DNA of 64,000 bases from Vibrio sp. SCSIO 43136 (GCF_023716565.1 NZ_CP071849.1:1744622-1808621), one strand, 5' to 3'; positions 1 to 9,809 are shown, counted from the first letter of the stretch. Numbers and translations are program-made. The notes: generated by a model from the sequence alone, not told the origin.

Positions 1-1
1 T

Positions 2-577
2 GATGCACTGGTAATCAGTCGCGATATTCAGCCAGGCAGTTATGTGCAAACCGGCAGCCAAATTGCGTCTTTATATAGCATTGATAGCATCGAAATCGAT
101 ATCCCTTTGTCGGAAGCGCAATGGCACAAGATGCCAAGTATGACTAATCAAGAGTTCGCCGAAGCTAATTGGCCTGTCACCTTGATCAGCGCCGACGGCC
201 AAACTCAATGGCAAGGCTATATTGATCGTATTGAGCAGCACCTTTCAACTCAAACTCGTCAGCGTGACGTGGTAATTGTGGTCGACAACCCTCTCACCCT
301 AAGCCAACCGCTTTACCCTGGTACCTTTGTCCAAGCCAATATCCAAGGTGAACAAATCGATACTCTTTGGGAGTTGCCAGCATCCGCCATTTCACAGCAA
401 GGCGAAATCTGGACAGTTAACGCAAATGGTGTACTGGTCAATACCGCTGTCACCACTGCCTTTGAGAAACAAGACAAGGTCTACATCAGTTCACAATCTG
501 AATCCGCTCAAGTGGTAAAGCGCCCACTGAGCAGCTTTAAGGCGGGCATGAAAGTGAGCCCAAAGGTTGAGGGATAA
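2..577 (+). CDS. RND efflux periplasmic adaptor (MFP), 5' end cut off
   Basis: This is the C-terminal 191 residues of a membrane-fusion protein that links an inner-membrane RND pump to an outer-membrane channel. The reading frame is open to the left edge, so the start lies outside the window. The visible part begins in the lipoyl/barrel region (SRDIQPGSYVQTGSQIASLY) and runs through beta-barrel and membrane-proximal segments, ending AGMKVSPKVEG. The RND pump starts 3 bases after the stop, so the two are almost certainly co-transcribed. Assignment rests on this coupling and on barrel-type features; the exact substrate is unknown. Confidence 0.85.
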   Translation, partial: DALVISRDIQPGSYVQTGSQIASLYSIDSIEIDIPLSEAQWHKMPSMTNQEFAEANWPVTLISADGQTQWQGYIDRIEQHLSTQTRQRDVVIVVDNPLTLSQPLYPGTFVQANIQGEQIDTLWELPASAISQQGEIWTVNANGVLVNTAVTTAFEKQDKVYISSQSESAQVVKRPLSSFKAGMKVSPKVEG

Positions 578-580
578 GCG

Positions 581-3500
581 ATGAAAACAACCAAACATAC
601 CGGGGTGATCGCTTGGTTTGCCCAAAACTCTGTTGCGGCTAACCTGCTGATGGTTGGCATGATTTTGGTCGGATTATTTTCTGTCGATTCATTGCGTAAA
701 GAAGCCTTCCCAGCCCTTGAGCCCAACGTGGTGACTGTTTCCGTGGTTCATGACAGTGGTGACCCAACTCAAGCTGAAGAAGGTATAGCAATTAAGATTG
801 AAGAAGCCCTAGAGACGGTGTCTGGCATCAAGCGTATCACTTCCACTTCAGATGCTAGCGGTAGCCACGTGTCGATCGAGAAAGAGAGCGATTACGATCT
901 CGATACACTACTGACGGACGTGAAATCCAAAGTCGATGCCATCAACAACTTACCAGCCGATGCGGAAAACCCTGTGATCGATAAATCGCGTCGTTCAGAA
1001 CACGCTTTGTGGGTACAGATCTACGGTGAAAGCGACCGTGACACCTTGCAATCTTTGGCTGAACAATTGAAATCTGACCTTTTAAGCCAAGACGCAATTC
1101 GCGATGTCACCATTCAAGCCAAGGCTGAGCCAATGATTTCGGTCGAAGTCAATGAAGTCATGCTGCAAGCTTATGGCCTGACCATTACCGACATTTCTGA
1201 CGCCATCAACGCAGAGTCTTCCACTTCAAATGGCACCAGTTTACGTAACGGCGAAAAAACCGTGCGCCTCAAAGTTACTGAGCAAGCTTACGATTTGGCT
1301 GAGTTTCGTGCCATCCCAATCATGACGACCACCAATGGCACTGAGTTGACCCTAGGGGATATTGCCACCGTCACCAATGGCTTTGAAGACAGCTCTTTCA
1401 CTTTATCTCGATACAATCAGCAAAGCGCTATGGCACTGCAAATTGTGATGGATGAGTATGGCGATGTGATCAGCATTGTTGAGCAAGCGGAAAAGGTGGT
1501 CGAAAACTGGAAAAACAGCAATCTGTTGCCTGACAACCTAGAGATTGAAACTTGGTACGACAAAAGCACAGTGATCAGCGAACGCTTGGAGCTACTGATC
1601 AAAAATGCGATGACGGGTATCGCCATGGTGTTCATCGTACTTGCTCTGTTTCTTAACCTAAGAGTTGCGTTCTGGGTTGCTTCTTGTTTGCCGTTTGTCT
1701 TCTTTGGCACCATGTTCTTTATGACAGACTCGTTTGTTGGCTTAACCATCAACGAGATGACCACCTTCGGCTTTATCATGGCACTGGGCATTGTGGTCGA
1801 TGACGCCGTGGTAGTAGGTGAGAGTATCTACACCACTCGCCGCACCGAGGGTGACAGTATCGACAGCACCATCCGCGGCACATTAAAAGTTGCGGCGCCA
1901 ACCGTGTTTGGTGTGCTCACAACCGTGGTCGCTTTTGTATCCATCGCAATGGTCGAGGGACGTATGAGCGCCATCTATGCCCAGTTTGCCTCTGTGGTCA
2001 CCATCTGTTTACTGCTCTCCTTGGTGGAATCCAAGTTCATTTTGCCTGCGCACTTAGCGCATATCGATACTCATCGTGATTCGAGCAAAGGGCTATGGAA
2101 TAAAATCCAACACGGTGCCGATTCTGGCTTGCAGTGGTTTAACCAAAACGTCTACCGCAAAGCAATCAAACTGGCGCTACGCTTTCGCTACGCCGTCATC
2201 TTGAGCTTCATCACCGTACTTATCTTGGTCATCAGCATGCCAATGACAGGTAAAGTGCGTACGACCTTCTTCCCTGATATCGTCGGCGATACCGTAGTGG
2301 CCAATATCAGCATGCAGAACGATGCCAGCTTTGGTCAAACAGAGCAAAATCTAATGATGCTTGAAGCAACAGCATACCAAGTCGACGCTCTTCTGAGTGG
2401 TGATAAGTCTACAGGCATCGGCAGTTTACAATTGATTGCGAGTGCAGACGATTCAGGCAGTGTGCGTATCGAACTGAGTGAAGATGCTCAGTACCTATCG
2501 ACAGATTTTGCCAAAGAGTGGACCAAACTTGCAGGCTCTCCTGAAGGCATCAAAAAACTGAGCATTCAGACCAAGCGAGAGATGCTCGACAACTTTAAAG
2601 TAGAGCTACGCGCATGGGATACCGACACCCTTGAGGGCGCAGGTGCAACCTTCAAACAGACACTAGAAGGCATTGCTGGCGTTAACGGCATTGATGACAA
2701 CCTTGACGCAGGCCAGCCTCAATATCGATTTGAACTTACCCCACAAGGCCGCGCTCTAGGAATGGACACTGCATCCCTCTCACGCCAAGTGTTGCAATCT
2801 TTTGGTGGCGATATCGTGCAGCGCTTTCAGCGAGACAAAGACGAAGTCAAAGTACGTGTGCGCTACCCTGAAGATCAGCGTCAAACACTGGCAGACATCC
2901 AGCAGGGTAACGTCAGAACCAACGACGGTACCGTCGTGCCACTAAGCAGTGTTGCCAACGTTTATGCCGACTATCAACCGGTAAGCATTACCCGAATCGA
3001 CAGCCAGCGAGCGATTTATATCTCAGCGTCTGTCGACAAAGAAATCATTGCTTCTAATGAACTGGTTGCCAAGCTAAAAGCCGAATTGGTGCCACAGCTG
3101 ACTGCCCAATATCCAACCCTAGATATCAGCTTCGCTGGTGAAGCAGAAGAACAAGCAGAGGCTACAAGCTCGATGTCATCAACCTTTATGCTCGGGTTGA
3201 TTGCCATCTACGCCCTACTAGCTATCCCACTAAAATCGTATGTACAGCCACTAATCATCATGACCGCCATTCCATTTGGTATCGTAGGCGCAATCTTGGG
3301 TCACTGGTGGAACGATTTGGCGATCAGCATCTTGTCACTTAATGGCATCTTGGCGCTAAGTGGTGTAGTAGTGAATGACAGCCTGTTGCTAGTGTCTCGC
3401 TTTAACAGCCTTATGGAAGAAGGAGAACTCTCCGTCAAGCAAGCAATTGAAGAAGCGTGTAGCAGCCGACTACGTGCGGTATTACTGACCTCAGTCACCA

Positions 3501-3733
3501 CGTTTGCGGGGCTAGCACCGCTCTTGGGTGAAACCTCACTTCAAGCGCAGTTCTTGATCCCAGCAGCAGCGGCACTGGGTTACGGTATCCTATTTGCTAC
3601 CGTCATCACCTTAGTGCTGACCCCATCACTGCTGATGATCCAGACTGAAGCCAAGCAAGGACTGTTAAATATCAAACAACGTCTCGTTGGTGACAAAAAA
3701 TCGTTGCAAGCTAGCACTGCTGCTTCACAATAA
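581..3733 (+). CDS. RND-family efflux pump, inner-membrane permease (HAE1/AcrB-like)
   Basis: The 1050-residue protein has the usual RND length. It opens with a first membrane helix (about residues 12-30) and a large periplasmic loop, and has a second helix cluster after about residue 340. The proton-relay aspartate pair is present in GIVVDDAVVVGE (D407, D408). A second half repeats the fold, with helices from about residue 865 onward. It would use proton-motive force to expel toxic compounds through the adaptor just upstream and an outer-membrane channel not encoded here. A response regulator begins 27 bases downstream on the same strand, which suggests one transcript. The substrate cannot be inferred. 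Confidence 0.93.
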   Translation: MKTTKHTGVIAWFAQNSVAANLLMVGMILVGLFSVDSLRKEAFPALEPNVVTVSVVHDSGDPTQAEEGIAIKIEEALETVSGIKRITSTSDASGSHVSIEKESDYDLDTLLTDVKSKVDAINNLPADAENPVIDKSRRSEHALWVQIYGESDRDTLQSLAEQLKSDLLSQDAIRDVTIQAKAEPMISVEVNEVMLQAYGLTITDISDAINAESSTSNGTSLRNGEKTVRLKVTEQAYDLAEFRAIPIMTTTNGTELTLGDIATVTNGFEDSSFTLSRYNQQSAMALQIVMDEYGDVISIVEQAEKVVENWKNSNLLPDNLEIETWYDKSTVISERLELLIKNAMTGIAMVFIVLALFLNLRVAFWVASCLPFVFFGTMFFMTDSFVGLTINEMTTFGFIMALGIVVDDAVVVGESIYTTRRTEGDSIDSTIRGTLKVAAPTVFGVLTTVVAFVSIAMVEGRMSAIYAQFASVVTICLLLSLVESKFILPAHLAHIDTHRDSSKGLWNKIQHGADSGLQWFNQNVYRKAIKLALRFRYAVILSFITVLILVISMPMTGKVRTTFFPDIVGDTVVANISMQNDASFGQTEQNLMMLEATAYQVDALLSGDKSTGIGSLQLIASADDSGSVRIELSEDAQYLSTDFAKEWTKLAGSPEGIKKLSIQTKREMLDNFKVELRAWDTDTLEGAGATFKQTLEGIAGVNGIDDNLDAGQPQYRFELTPQGRALGMDTASLSRQVLQSFGGDIVQRFQRDKDEVKVRVRYPEDQRQTLADIQQGNVRTNDGTVVPLSSVANVYADYQPVSITRIDSQRAIYISASVDKEIIASNELVAKLKAELVPQLTAQYPTLDISFAGEAEEQAEATSSMSSTFMLGLIAIYALLAIPLKSYVQPLIIMTAIPFGIVGAILGHWWNDLAISILSLNGILALSGVVVNDSLLLVSRFNSLMEEGELSVKQAIEEACSSRLRAVLLTSVTTFAGLAPLLGETSLQAQFLIPAAAALGYGILFATVITLVLTPSLLMIQTEAKQGLLNIKQRLVGDKKSLQASTAASQ

Positions 3734-3760
3734 TCAGTAAGAGAGATCAAGGATATAACC

Positions 3761-4444
3761 ATGAAAACCAACCTACAGTTACTGCTGATTGAGGATGATA
3801 TCGACCTAGCCACAGCGGTTGTCGATTACTTGGAATTAGAAAACATCACCTGTGATCACGCCGCCAGTGGCACTACTGGTCTGAATCTTATCCGTGCTCA
3901 TTGTTATGACGTGATTATCCTTGATCTCAACTTACCAGGAATGGATGGCCTAGAAGTATGTAAAGTCGTTCGTGATGATGGCAATGACGTGCCAATCTTA
4001 ATGCTCACAGCAAGAGATACGTTGGATGACAAACTGACGGGTTTTGCCCAAGGGGCTGATGATTACCTAATCAAGCCCTTTGAAATGGAAGAGCTTATCG
4101 TACGGGCACAAGTGTTAGCTAAGCGTCGTAGCGGTCAGATGAATAAACTCAAAGTTTCGGACTTAGAGCTAAACCTAAAGCGTCAATCGGCCACCCGAGC
4201 AAACGCTCACTTAAAGCTCTCCCCAACAGGGTTCAAAATCCTAGAAACACTGATGCGGGCAAGTCCAGAAACCGTCAGCCGTGACAAGCTCATCAGCGCG
4301 GTGTGGGGTGACGAAACCCCTGACAGCAATAGCCTTAAAGTCCACATGTTTAACTTACGAAAACAAGTTGATGCCAACTTTGATCATAAGCTGGTGCATA
4401 CCGTTCCGGGGCGAGGCTTTGCGGTAAGAAAAGAGGCTCAATAA
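3761..4444 (+). CDS. OmpR-family response regulator
   Basis: The 227-residue protein has a receiver domain (about residues 5-115) with acidic cluster EDD at 11-13, phosphoacceptor D55 in ILDLNLPG and conserved K105 in LIKPF. A winged-helix DNA-binding domain follows (about 130-225, ending VPGRGFAVRK). The start is supported by the AAGGAT-like sequence upstream. Its stop overlaps the start of the sensor kinase gene by one base (TAATG), so the two are translationally coupled. Position behind the RND pump suggests it controls that pump or responds to the same stress; this is inference. Confidence 0.93.
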   Translation: MKTNLQLLLIEDDIDLATAVVDYLELENITCDHAASGTTGLNLIRAHCYDVIILDLNLPGMDGLEVCKVVRDDGNDVPILMLTARDTLDDKLTGFAQGADDYLIKPFEMEELIVRAQVLAKRRSGQMNKLKVSDLELNLKRQSATRANAHLKLSPTGFKILETLMRASPETVSRDKLISAVWGDETPDSNSLKVHMFNLRKQVDANFDHKLVHTVPGRGFAVRKEAQ

Positions 4445-5697
4445 TGAAAATCGGTCGCAGCCTCAAACTCTATGTACTGGTGGCAATGCTTGCCGCTGGT
4501 ATCACTACCATCCTAAGCTTCTCATTTCTAAGCGTGGGCTACTTCTTTTCTGGTTTAGACGTTGCGATGAAACGTGCCATGGTCACCAAAGCCGTTTATC
4601 AAAAACAGCCAGATACCGCTCCTCTGATTGAAGAAGATTTGTGGCTGTTTGACCGCTGGCAAGATATTCCTAGTCAGGTACGTCAGCAGTTCGACCCCAA
4701 CGAATTGGAAACTGGCGTCCTCACCAAACAGATTCAACAGAGCTCTATTTTCTCGCCACCAGAGCAGGCGTATTTTTTGATGAAAGTCGATGTTGATGGC
4801 AAAACTCGCTATGTCACTACCTATCTATCTCAAGACCTCAGAGACAAAATTAAAATAGGCAAACTGCCACACCAACTCTCTATCTTGCTAACCGCCGTAG
4901 CGGCACTGCTGCTATTTTCTGTGGTGCTCATGTTCGTCATGAAAAAAGTGGCAACCCCTGTTGAACAACTGGGTAAATGGGCTAAATCCCTTAATAAAGA
5001 TAATCTCAACCAACCAGAACCAGATTTCCACTACAGCGAACTCAACTCACTAGCGAAGCTTATTCGCTCAAGTCTAAGTGAGGTGCAACAAGGCCTAGAA
5101 CGAGAGCAGCGTTTTCTCGGCTATGCGAGCCATGAGTTAAGAACGCCCATCGCTGTCACACGAACCAATACCCAACTGCTGGCAAAAATGATTGAGAAGG
5201 AAGTCAGAAAAGAAAAACAGCTCGAAGTGCTAGAACGTATCGAACGTGCTGGATTTACCATGACAGATCTCACCGAAACACTATTATGGTTAACTCGCCA
5301 AGAAGATCGAGATTTGCCTTCAGCCCCACTTAAGCTGGGAGAGCTGACTCGCCAACTTAATACCGACCTCACCTACCTTTTACGAGGAAAGTATGTTGAA
5401 GTATCAATCACAAGCGATGACTACCAAGCCGAGTTACCAGAACCGCTTTGCCGAATCATTATCACTAACCTGATCCGCAATGCTTTCCAACACACCCAAC
5501 AAGGCAGTGTTGAGATTACTCAGCAGGGCAATCAGCTCACTATCCATAACCAATGCAGCGCTGAACACGACCATACTCAATCCCTAGGGTTTGGGCTTGG
5601 ACTAGAACTGGTCGAGAAACTGAGCAGCAAATACCAGTGGCAATACACCAGTGACACCACGGAGAGTGGTATGGTCGTTAAGGTGGAGTTTGGGTAA
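4444..5697 (+). CDS. Sensor histidine kinase of the RND-linked two-component system
   Basis: The 417-residue membrane kinase has one membrane helix near residues 10-35, a periplasmic sensor region of about 105 residues and a second helix near 145-168. A dimerisation domain follows with phosphoacceptor H230 in YASHELRTPIAV. The N box is NLIRNAFQH and the G box is GFGLGLELVEKL. The catalytic domain is compact and the HATPase region is short, as in other QseC/PmrB-like kinases. It should phosphorylate the upstream regulator. The signal it detects is not evident. Confidence 0.92.
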   Translation: MKIGRSLKLYVLVAMLAAGITTILSFSFLSVGYFFSGLDVAMKRAMVTKAVYQKQPDTAPLIEEDLWLFDRWQDIPSQVRQQFDPNELETGVLTKQIQQSSIFSPPEQAYFLMKVDVDGKTRYVTTYLSQDLRDKIKIGKLPHQLSILLTAVAALLLFSVVLMFVMKKVATPVEQLGKWAKSLNKDNLNQPEPDFHYSELNSLAKLIRSSLSEVQQGLEREQRFLGYASHELRTPIAVTRTNTQLLAKMIEKEVRKEKQLEVLERIERAGFTMTDLTETLLWLTRQEDRDLPSAPLKLGELTRQLNTDLTYLLRGKYVEVSITSDDYQAELPEPLCRIIITNLIRNAFQHTQQGSVEITQQGNQLTIHNQCSAEHDHTQSLGFGLGLELVEKLSSKYQWQYTSDTTESGMVVKVEFG

Positions 5698-5940
5698 CTA
5701 TAAAAGCAAACTAAATCAATACCCTACTCACTACTTATCGATTTTCCTGATCTGCACTATCATCAGGCATTTGATAATTAGTCGTTATAATTCAATACAT
5801 TGAAGGCACTGAACCTCCCCAAAAAAACACTGCAACTTTTGGGAAATGTATAAGAACCGTACGTTGTTCCTCACTAATATAACCTCCATACCAACACCCC
5901 ACATCGACATGTGGGATGAAGCAATCAAGAGGTTTGCATT
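5698..5940. other. Intergenic region with candidate promoter elements and a hairpin
   Basis: This 243-base gap holds a TATAAT hexamer at 5786-5791 without a convincing -35 partner. A hairpin has arms CCCACAT (5898-5904) and ATGTGGG (5909-5915) and would lie in the leader of the following dehydrogenase. No small gene is supported. Confidence 0.35.
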
Positions 5941-6885
5941 ATGAGGACACAATTTGGCCCTAAAGGCTGGACTCCAGAGTTACTTGGCTCTCAAAGCAAT
6001 AAGACTTACCTGATCACCGGTGCTAACACCGGTGCGGGCTTTCAAGCGACTCGTATCTTGCTTGCTAAAGGGGCAACCGTCGTCATGCTTAACCGAAATG
6101 CAGCTAAATCTAAAGCTGCCATTGCAGAATTAAAGCAAGAGTTTGGAGCTCAAGCGAAGGTGAGCTTTATCCAACTCGACCTTGCTAAGCTCTCTTCTGT
6201 ACGACAAGCGGCAGCAGAAATCCTTGAAACCGTGCCACAAATCGACGCACTGATCTGCAATGGTGCGATCGCACAAATTGCCAAACAAACGCTGACTGAA
6301 GATGGTTTTGAAAGCCAACTGGGCGTTAATCACTATGGTCACTTCTTGCTATGCGGCCTGCTATTTGAACGAATTGACGCATCACAGGGACGTATCGTCG
6401 TCGTTGCGAGTGAAGGGTATAAAAACGGTCTTCGAGGCATGCAGTTTGACGACATGAATTGGGACAACAACTACCACCCCAACAAGGTATATAGCCAAAG
6501 CAAGCTGGCTCAAATGATGTTTGCCTATGAGCTTCAAGACAAGATCCAAGCCGCCAACAAATCGGTAAAGGTATATGTGTGTCACCCTGGTGCATCAAAC
6601 ACCTCACTTATCCGTGACAGTGCCAATTTGGCGACTCGAGTCACTTGGTCGTTAATGGTCAAAGTTGGTCTGGCTCAAACCGCTGAGCAAGGGGCATATC
6701 CTGAGGTGATGTGTGCTACGGAGTCTAAGCTGAAACAACGTGCTTACTACGGTCCATCAGGTCGCATGAACTGGGCGGGCCCAGTGGGTGAATGTAAGTT
6801 GGAGTCATTTGCACTGGATAAAAACGTACTGACTCGTTTATGGGATCTTTCAGAAAAACAAACGGGCTTGAGCTGGTCGATATAA
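5941..6885 (+). CDS. Short-chain dehydrogenase/reductase (SDR)
   Basis: The 314-residue protein carries the Rossmann nucleotide-binding motif ITGANTGAG (about residues 25-33) and the catalytic YSQSK (Y184, K188). The NNAG position reads CNGA. It belongs to the retinol-dehydrogenase/WW-oxidoreductase-like branch of SDRs, judging by length and the extended C-terminus. The start has an AGAGG ribosome site 8 bases upstream. Substrate is unknown. It appears to be transcribed from its own promoter region; the next gene follows after 61 bases on the same strand. Confidence 0.88.
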   Translation: MRTQFGPKGWTPELLGSQSNKTYLITGANTGAGFQATRILLAKGATVVMLNRNAAKSKAAIAELKQEFGAQAKVSFIQLDLAKLSSVRQAAAEILETVPQIDALICNGAIAQIAKQTLTEDGFESQLGVNHYGHFLLCGLLFERIDASQGRIVVVASEGYKNGLRGMQFDDMNWDNNYHPNKVYSQSKLAQMMFAYELQDKIQAANKSVKVYVCHPGASNTSLIRDSANLATRVTWSLMVKVGLAQTAEQGAYPEVMCATESKLKQRAYYGPSGRMNWAGPVGECKLESFALDKNVLTRLWDLSEKQTGLSWSI

Positions 6886-6946
6886 CCCTTAGATTTCATC
6901 AATGCTTCTGGCTGATTAATGCGGTCAGAGACAGTGGAGATACCTC

Positions 6947-7642
6947 ATGAAAACGCATCTTTTATCCTTAGGAGTCACCATGGTTCTTGCAACATCCTCG
7001 ATAGCTAGTACCTCAATAACTAGCAATACCCAATCATCGCCAACGGTGCACGATCACGAGGGTAATGTTTATCGCACTGTCGAGATAGGCGACCAAGTCT
7101 GGCTGGCCGAAAACCTCAGAACCACCCAATTTCAAGATGGTTCAAAGATAAATAGTGCGGCTATACCTGACGATGATGAAACGAATCTGCACACATACGG
7201 TCGACTCTACGATTGGCATGACGTCTCTGACCCTCGAAATATCTGCCCTAAAGGGTGGCGAGTCGCCAGCGATGAAGACTGGAAGAAGCTCGAAAGAACG
7301 CTTGGTATTGCAGAAGAGGAGATTGATACCGAAGGTTGGCGCGGTGATGATGACATTGCGATACAACTAAAAAAGGCACAACCCGATACTCTGTTTAAAA
7401 AATTTGATCAATCACTGGTCAACAAGTACCAGTTTTCAGCCACACCCGCAGGTGTAAAGTGGCATGGCTTATACATCACGCAAGGTGCATACACCGAGTT
7501 TTGGACCGCAGACCCAGCAAGCGATAGTAAAGCTTATATCCGGACACTTGCCTACTCTTGGTGGAATGCTCACAAAGGGCAAATTCGTCGAGCGACCAGC
7601 TCAAAAGAGTACATGTTTTCTGTACGTTGCGTAAAAATTTAA
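6947..7642 (+). CDS. Secreted FISUMP-domain protein
   Basis: The 231-residue protein starts with a signal peptide (about residues 1-22). It then carries the features of the FISUMP (Fibrobacter succinogenes major paralogous) domain: DHEGNVYRTVEIGDQVWLAENL, YGRLYDW, CPKGWRVASDEDW, then a C-terminal EFWTA and SVRCVK. This fold is common in Bacteroidetes and Fibrobacter surface proteins and unusual in Vibrio. Function is not established; a cell-surface or secreted binding role is inferred. A terminator-like hairpin follows it. Confidence 0.85.
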   Translation: MKTHLLSLGVTMVLATSSIASTSITSNTQSSPTVHDHEGNVYRTVEIGDQVWLAENLRTTQFQDGSKINSAAIPDDDETNLHTYGRLYDWHDVSDPRNICPKGWRVASDEDWKKLERTLGIAEEEIDTEGWRGDDDIAIQLKKAQPDTLFKKFDQSLVNKYQFSATPAGVKWHGLYITQGAYTEFWTADPASDSKAYIRTLAYSWWNAHKGQIRRATSSKEYMFSVRCVKI

Positions 7643-7656
7643 CACCACAACCTAGT

Positions 7657-7694
7657 GACAAGAGCGAAGTACTTATCGTGCTCTTGTCCTTTTT
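7657..7694 (+). terminator. Rho-independent terminator after the FISUMP gene
   Basis: Arms GACAAGAGC (7657-7665) and GCTCTTGTC (7680-7688) pair perfectly across a 14-base loop and are followed by CTTTTTC. It lies 15 bases past the stop codon. Confidence 0.7.
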
Positions 7695-7849
7695 CATCAC
7701 TTCACCCTATTTCCAAACGAATCTAAAAATACTTGGCACCATCGGAATGCATGCTGGCACGATCTGATGTGATGTGGCGTGATTTGCTCCCTATACTGAA
7801 TCCATCATCAAAGGGGCAACCCCAAACTTAAATTGACAAGGTGGATATC

Positions 7850-8632
7850 ATGGCGAACACAGCATTAATCACGGGTGCATCAGGCGGTATTGGTTTAGAA
7901 CTGGCAAAACTGCATGCGCAAAAAGGTGGAGACTTAGTGCTCGTCGCCCGCTCGAAAGATAAGTTAGAAGCGCTAAAACAGGAGCTTGAAGCGCAGTATT
8001 CCGTCCAAGTAACAGTGCTCGTCTCCGATTTATCGAAACCTGATGCCGCAGACCAACTATTTGCTCAAACCCAAGCGTTAGGATTGCAAATTGATACCCT
8101 GATCAATAATGCTGGCTTTGGTGGTCATGGCAGTTTCCACCAGCGCTCCCTTGCTGACGAACAGGCCATGATGCAAGTCAACATGGTCACGCTAACCAAC
8201 CTAACGCACCATTACTTAAAAGGCATGGTCGAGCGAAACTCGGGTAAAATCCTAAACGTCTCTTCGACAGCTTCATTCATGCCGGGGCCTTTGCAGGCGG
8301 TTTATTATGCCACTAAAGCTTATGTTACTTCTTTCTCTCAAGCGGTGGCGGAAGAAGTAAAAGACCACAACATCTCAGTCACAGCACTGTGTCCAGGTGC
8401 GGTTGCTACTGGTTTTGTAGCGGCTGGTAACTTAGAAGGTGTCGATATCTGGAAAAATGCTAAGACACCAAAATCCGTAGCACAAGTCGGTTACGACGCC
8501 ATGGAGCGTGGCGAACTGGTGGCATTTAATGAGTCATCACTAAAATTCATGCTTAATTGGATCATCCCATTCTTGCCACGTAAACTGGTACTTAAAATCT
8601 CTCGTCAAGCGATGGAAAAATCAGGGAAGTAA
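7850..8632 (+). CDS. Short-chain dehydrogenase/reductase (SDR), classical type
   Basis: The protein of about 260 residues begins MANTALITGASGGIG, with the TGxxxGxG cofactor motif at the very N-terminus. NNAGFGG and YYATK supply the remaining SDR signatures, and the region after LCPGAV is typical of the DltE-like branch. An in-frame GTG at 7841 would add three residues, but the AAGGTGG at 7838-7844 looks like the ribosome site for the ATG at 7850, so that start is chosen. The next gene, an AraC regulator, starts 4 bases after the stop, so the pair forms an operon. The substrate is unknown. Confidence 0.88.
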   Translation: MANTALITGASGGIGLELAKLHAQKGGDLVLVARSKDKLEALKQELEAQYSVQVTVLVSDLSKPDAADQLFAQTQALGLQIDTLINNAGFGGHGSFHQRSLADEQAMMQVNMVTLTNLTHHYLKGMVERNSGKILNVSSTASFMPGPLQAVYYATKAYVTSFSQAVAEEVKDHNISVTALCPGAVATGFVAAGNLEGVDIWKNAKTPKSVAQVGYDAMERGELVAFNESSLKFMLNWIIPFLPRKLVLKISRQAMEKSGK

Positions 8633-8636
8633 GCTC

Positions 8637-9644
8637 TTGAATAAGCAACCAGTCAAAACGGCCAGTAAGTTTGTCATTCCCCCGAATTGGAAAGTCCTGT
8701 TCAAAGACTTAGGGTTGGAACTCGAGACCGTGTTGGCCCATGCCGAGTTACCTATCGGGCTGTTTAATCAGCCCAAGGTACAACTCACCCCAAGCCAGTA
8801 CTTCCAGCTATGGCGAGGTTTGGATCTGGCGGCAAATGGTGTAGAGCTGCCGCTTAAGTTTGCGCAAGTGATGAGCCTTGAATCTTTTGATGTGCCGATT
8901 TTTGCCGCCATCTGTAGCCCAAACTTAAATGCGGCGGTTAAACGCTTGCAAGCCTATAAACCGCTCATAGGCCCAATGCACTTAGAGATCACTATAGATG
9001 ACAAGCACACCTCATTGGCGCTGAGTTGTTATGGGTACGATCAGCCGTTCCCTAAATGCCTGACCTTATCGGAGATGGTGTTTTTCACTCAGCTTGCCCG
9101 CTTGGCAACGCGTCAATCAATCTCGCCGACCCAATTAGTCGTACCCGAGATGCCAGAAAACTTAGATGCTTACCAAAGCTATTTTGGCTGTCAAATACAG
9201 CAAGGTGAACAGGCGCAGATCCAGTTTTCGGCCAATGATGCCAAAGCGCCCTTTTTAAGCTCTAACCAAGCCATGCTCGACATCTTTGAGGTTGAGCTGA
9301 ACAAGCGTCTAGGAGAAATTGATGAGCAAAGTGTGGTGTCTGAGCAGGTCAAACGGATACTGTTCGAAGCCTTGCCGCAAGGAGAAAGCAGTATCGAGTT
9401 TGTTGCTAGCCAATTGGCGGTAAGCAAGCGTACATTGCAACGTAAGCTCTCAGCAGAACAACATCCGTATCAAACCCTGCTGCAAGCGGTAAGACAAGAT
9501 CTCGCCAATCACTATTTGCTAAACACCGACCTGCCACTGCAAGAGATTTCCTTCTTGCTCGGCTTTCAAGAGTCCAACTCTTTCATTCGTGCCTATCAAG
9601 CTTGGACGGGGCAATCACCAAGCACCGCTCGTGCCGCCGCTTAA
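8637..9644 (+). CDS. AraC-family transcriptional regulator with arabinose-binding-like N-domain
   Basis: The 335-residue protein has an N-terminal effector region resembling the OruR/ArgR-type AraC N-terminal domain (about residues 20-210). A C-terminal double helix-turn-helix spans about 235-333 (VASQLAVSKRTLQRKL, then EISFLLGFQESNSFIRAYQAWTG). The only sensible start is TTG at 8637, with AGGGAAG just upstream, overlapping the 3' end of the SDR gene. Co-transcription with the SDR suggests it regulates that dehydrogenase or its pathway; the inducer is unknown. Confidence 0.88.
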   Translation: MNKQPVKTASKFVIPPNWKVLFKDLGLELETVLAHAELPIGLFNQPKVQLTPSQYFQLWRGLDLAANGVELPLKFAQVMSLESFDVPIFAAICSPNLNAAVKRLQAYKPLIGPMHLEITIDDKHTSLALSCYGYDQPFPKCLTLSEMVFFTQLARLATRQSISPTQLVVPEMPENLDAYQSYFGCQIQQGEQAQIQFSANDAKAPFLSSNQAMLDIFEVELNKRLGEIDEQSVVSEQVKRILFEALPQGESSIEFVASQLAVSKRTLQRKLSAEQHPYQTLLQAVRQDLANHYLLNTDLPLQEISFLLGFQESNSFIRAYQAWTGQSPSTARAAA

Positions 9645-9809
9645 GACAAGCCAAAAACAGCCCATGGGGGGAAACCAAACAAGCCCCCCTTCGGCGCTTA
9701 TATCGAACCGTCTTAACAAAAAATATTTGCACAGCATCCTCGCAACTCTGGCTAAGCGATCATAAAGTAATGGGCAATTAATGCTCGAAATAATGATTAA
9801 GCACCTCCT

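Noticed and set aside
7841..7849. GTG start for the second SDR
   Set aside because: The GTG is part of the AAGGTGG ribosome site for the ATG at 7850.
9666..9690. GGGGG...CCCCCC hairpin after the AraC gene as terminator
   Set aside because: No T-tract on the plus strand, and the loop is long (about 12 bases); left unannotated.
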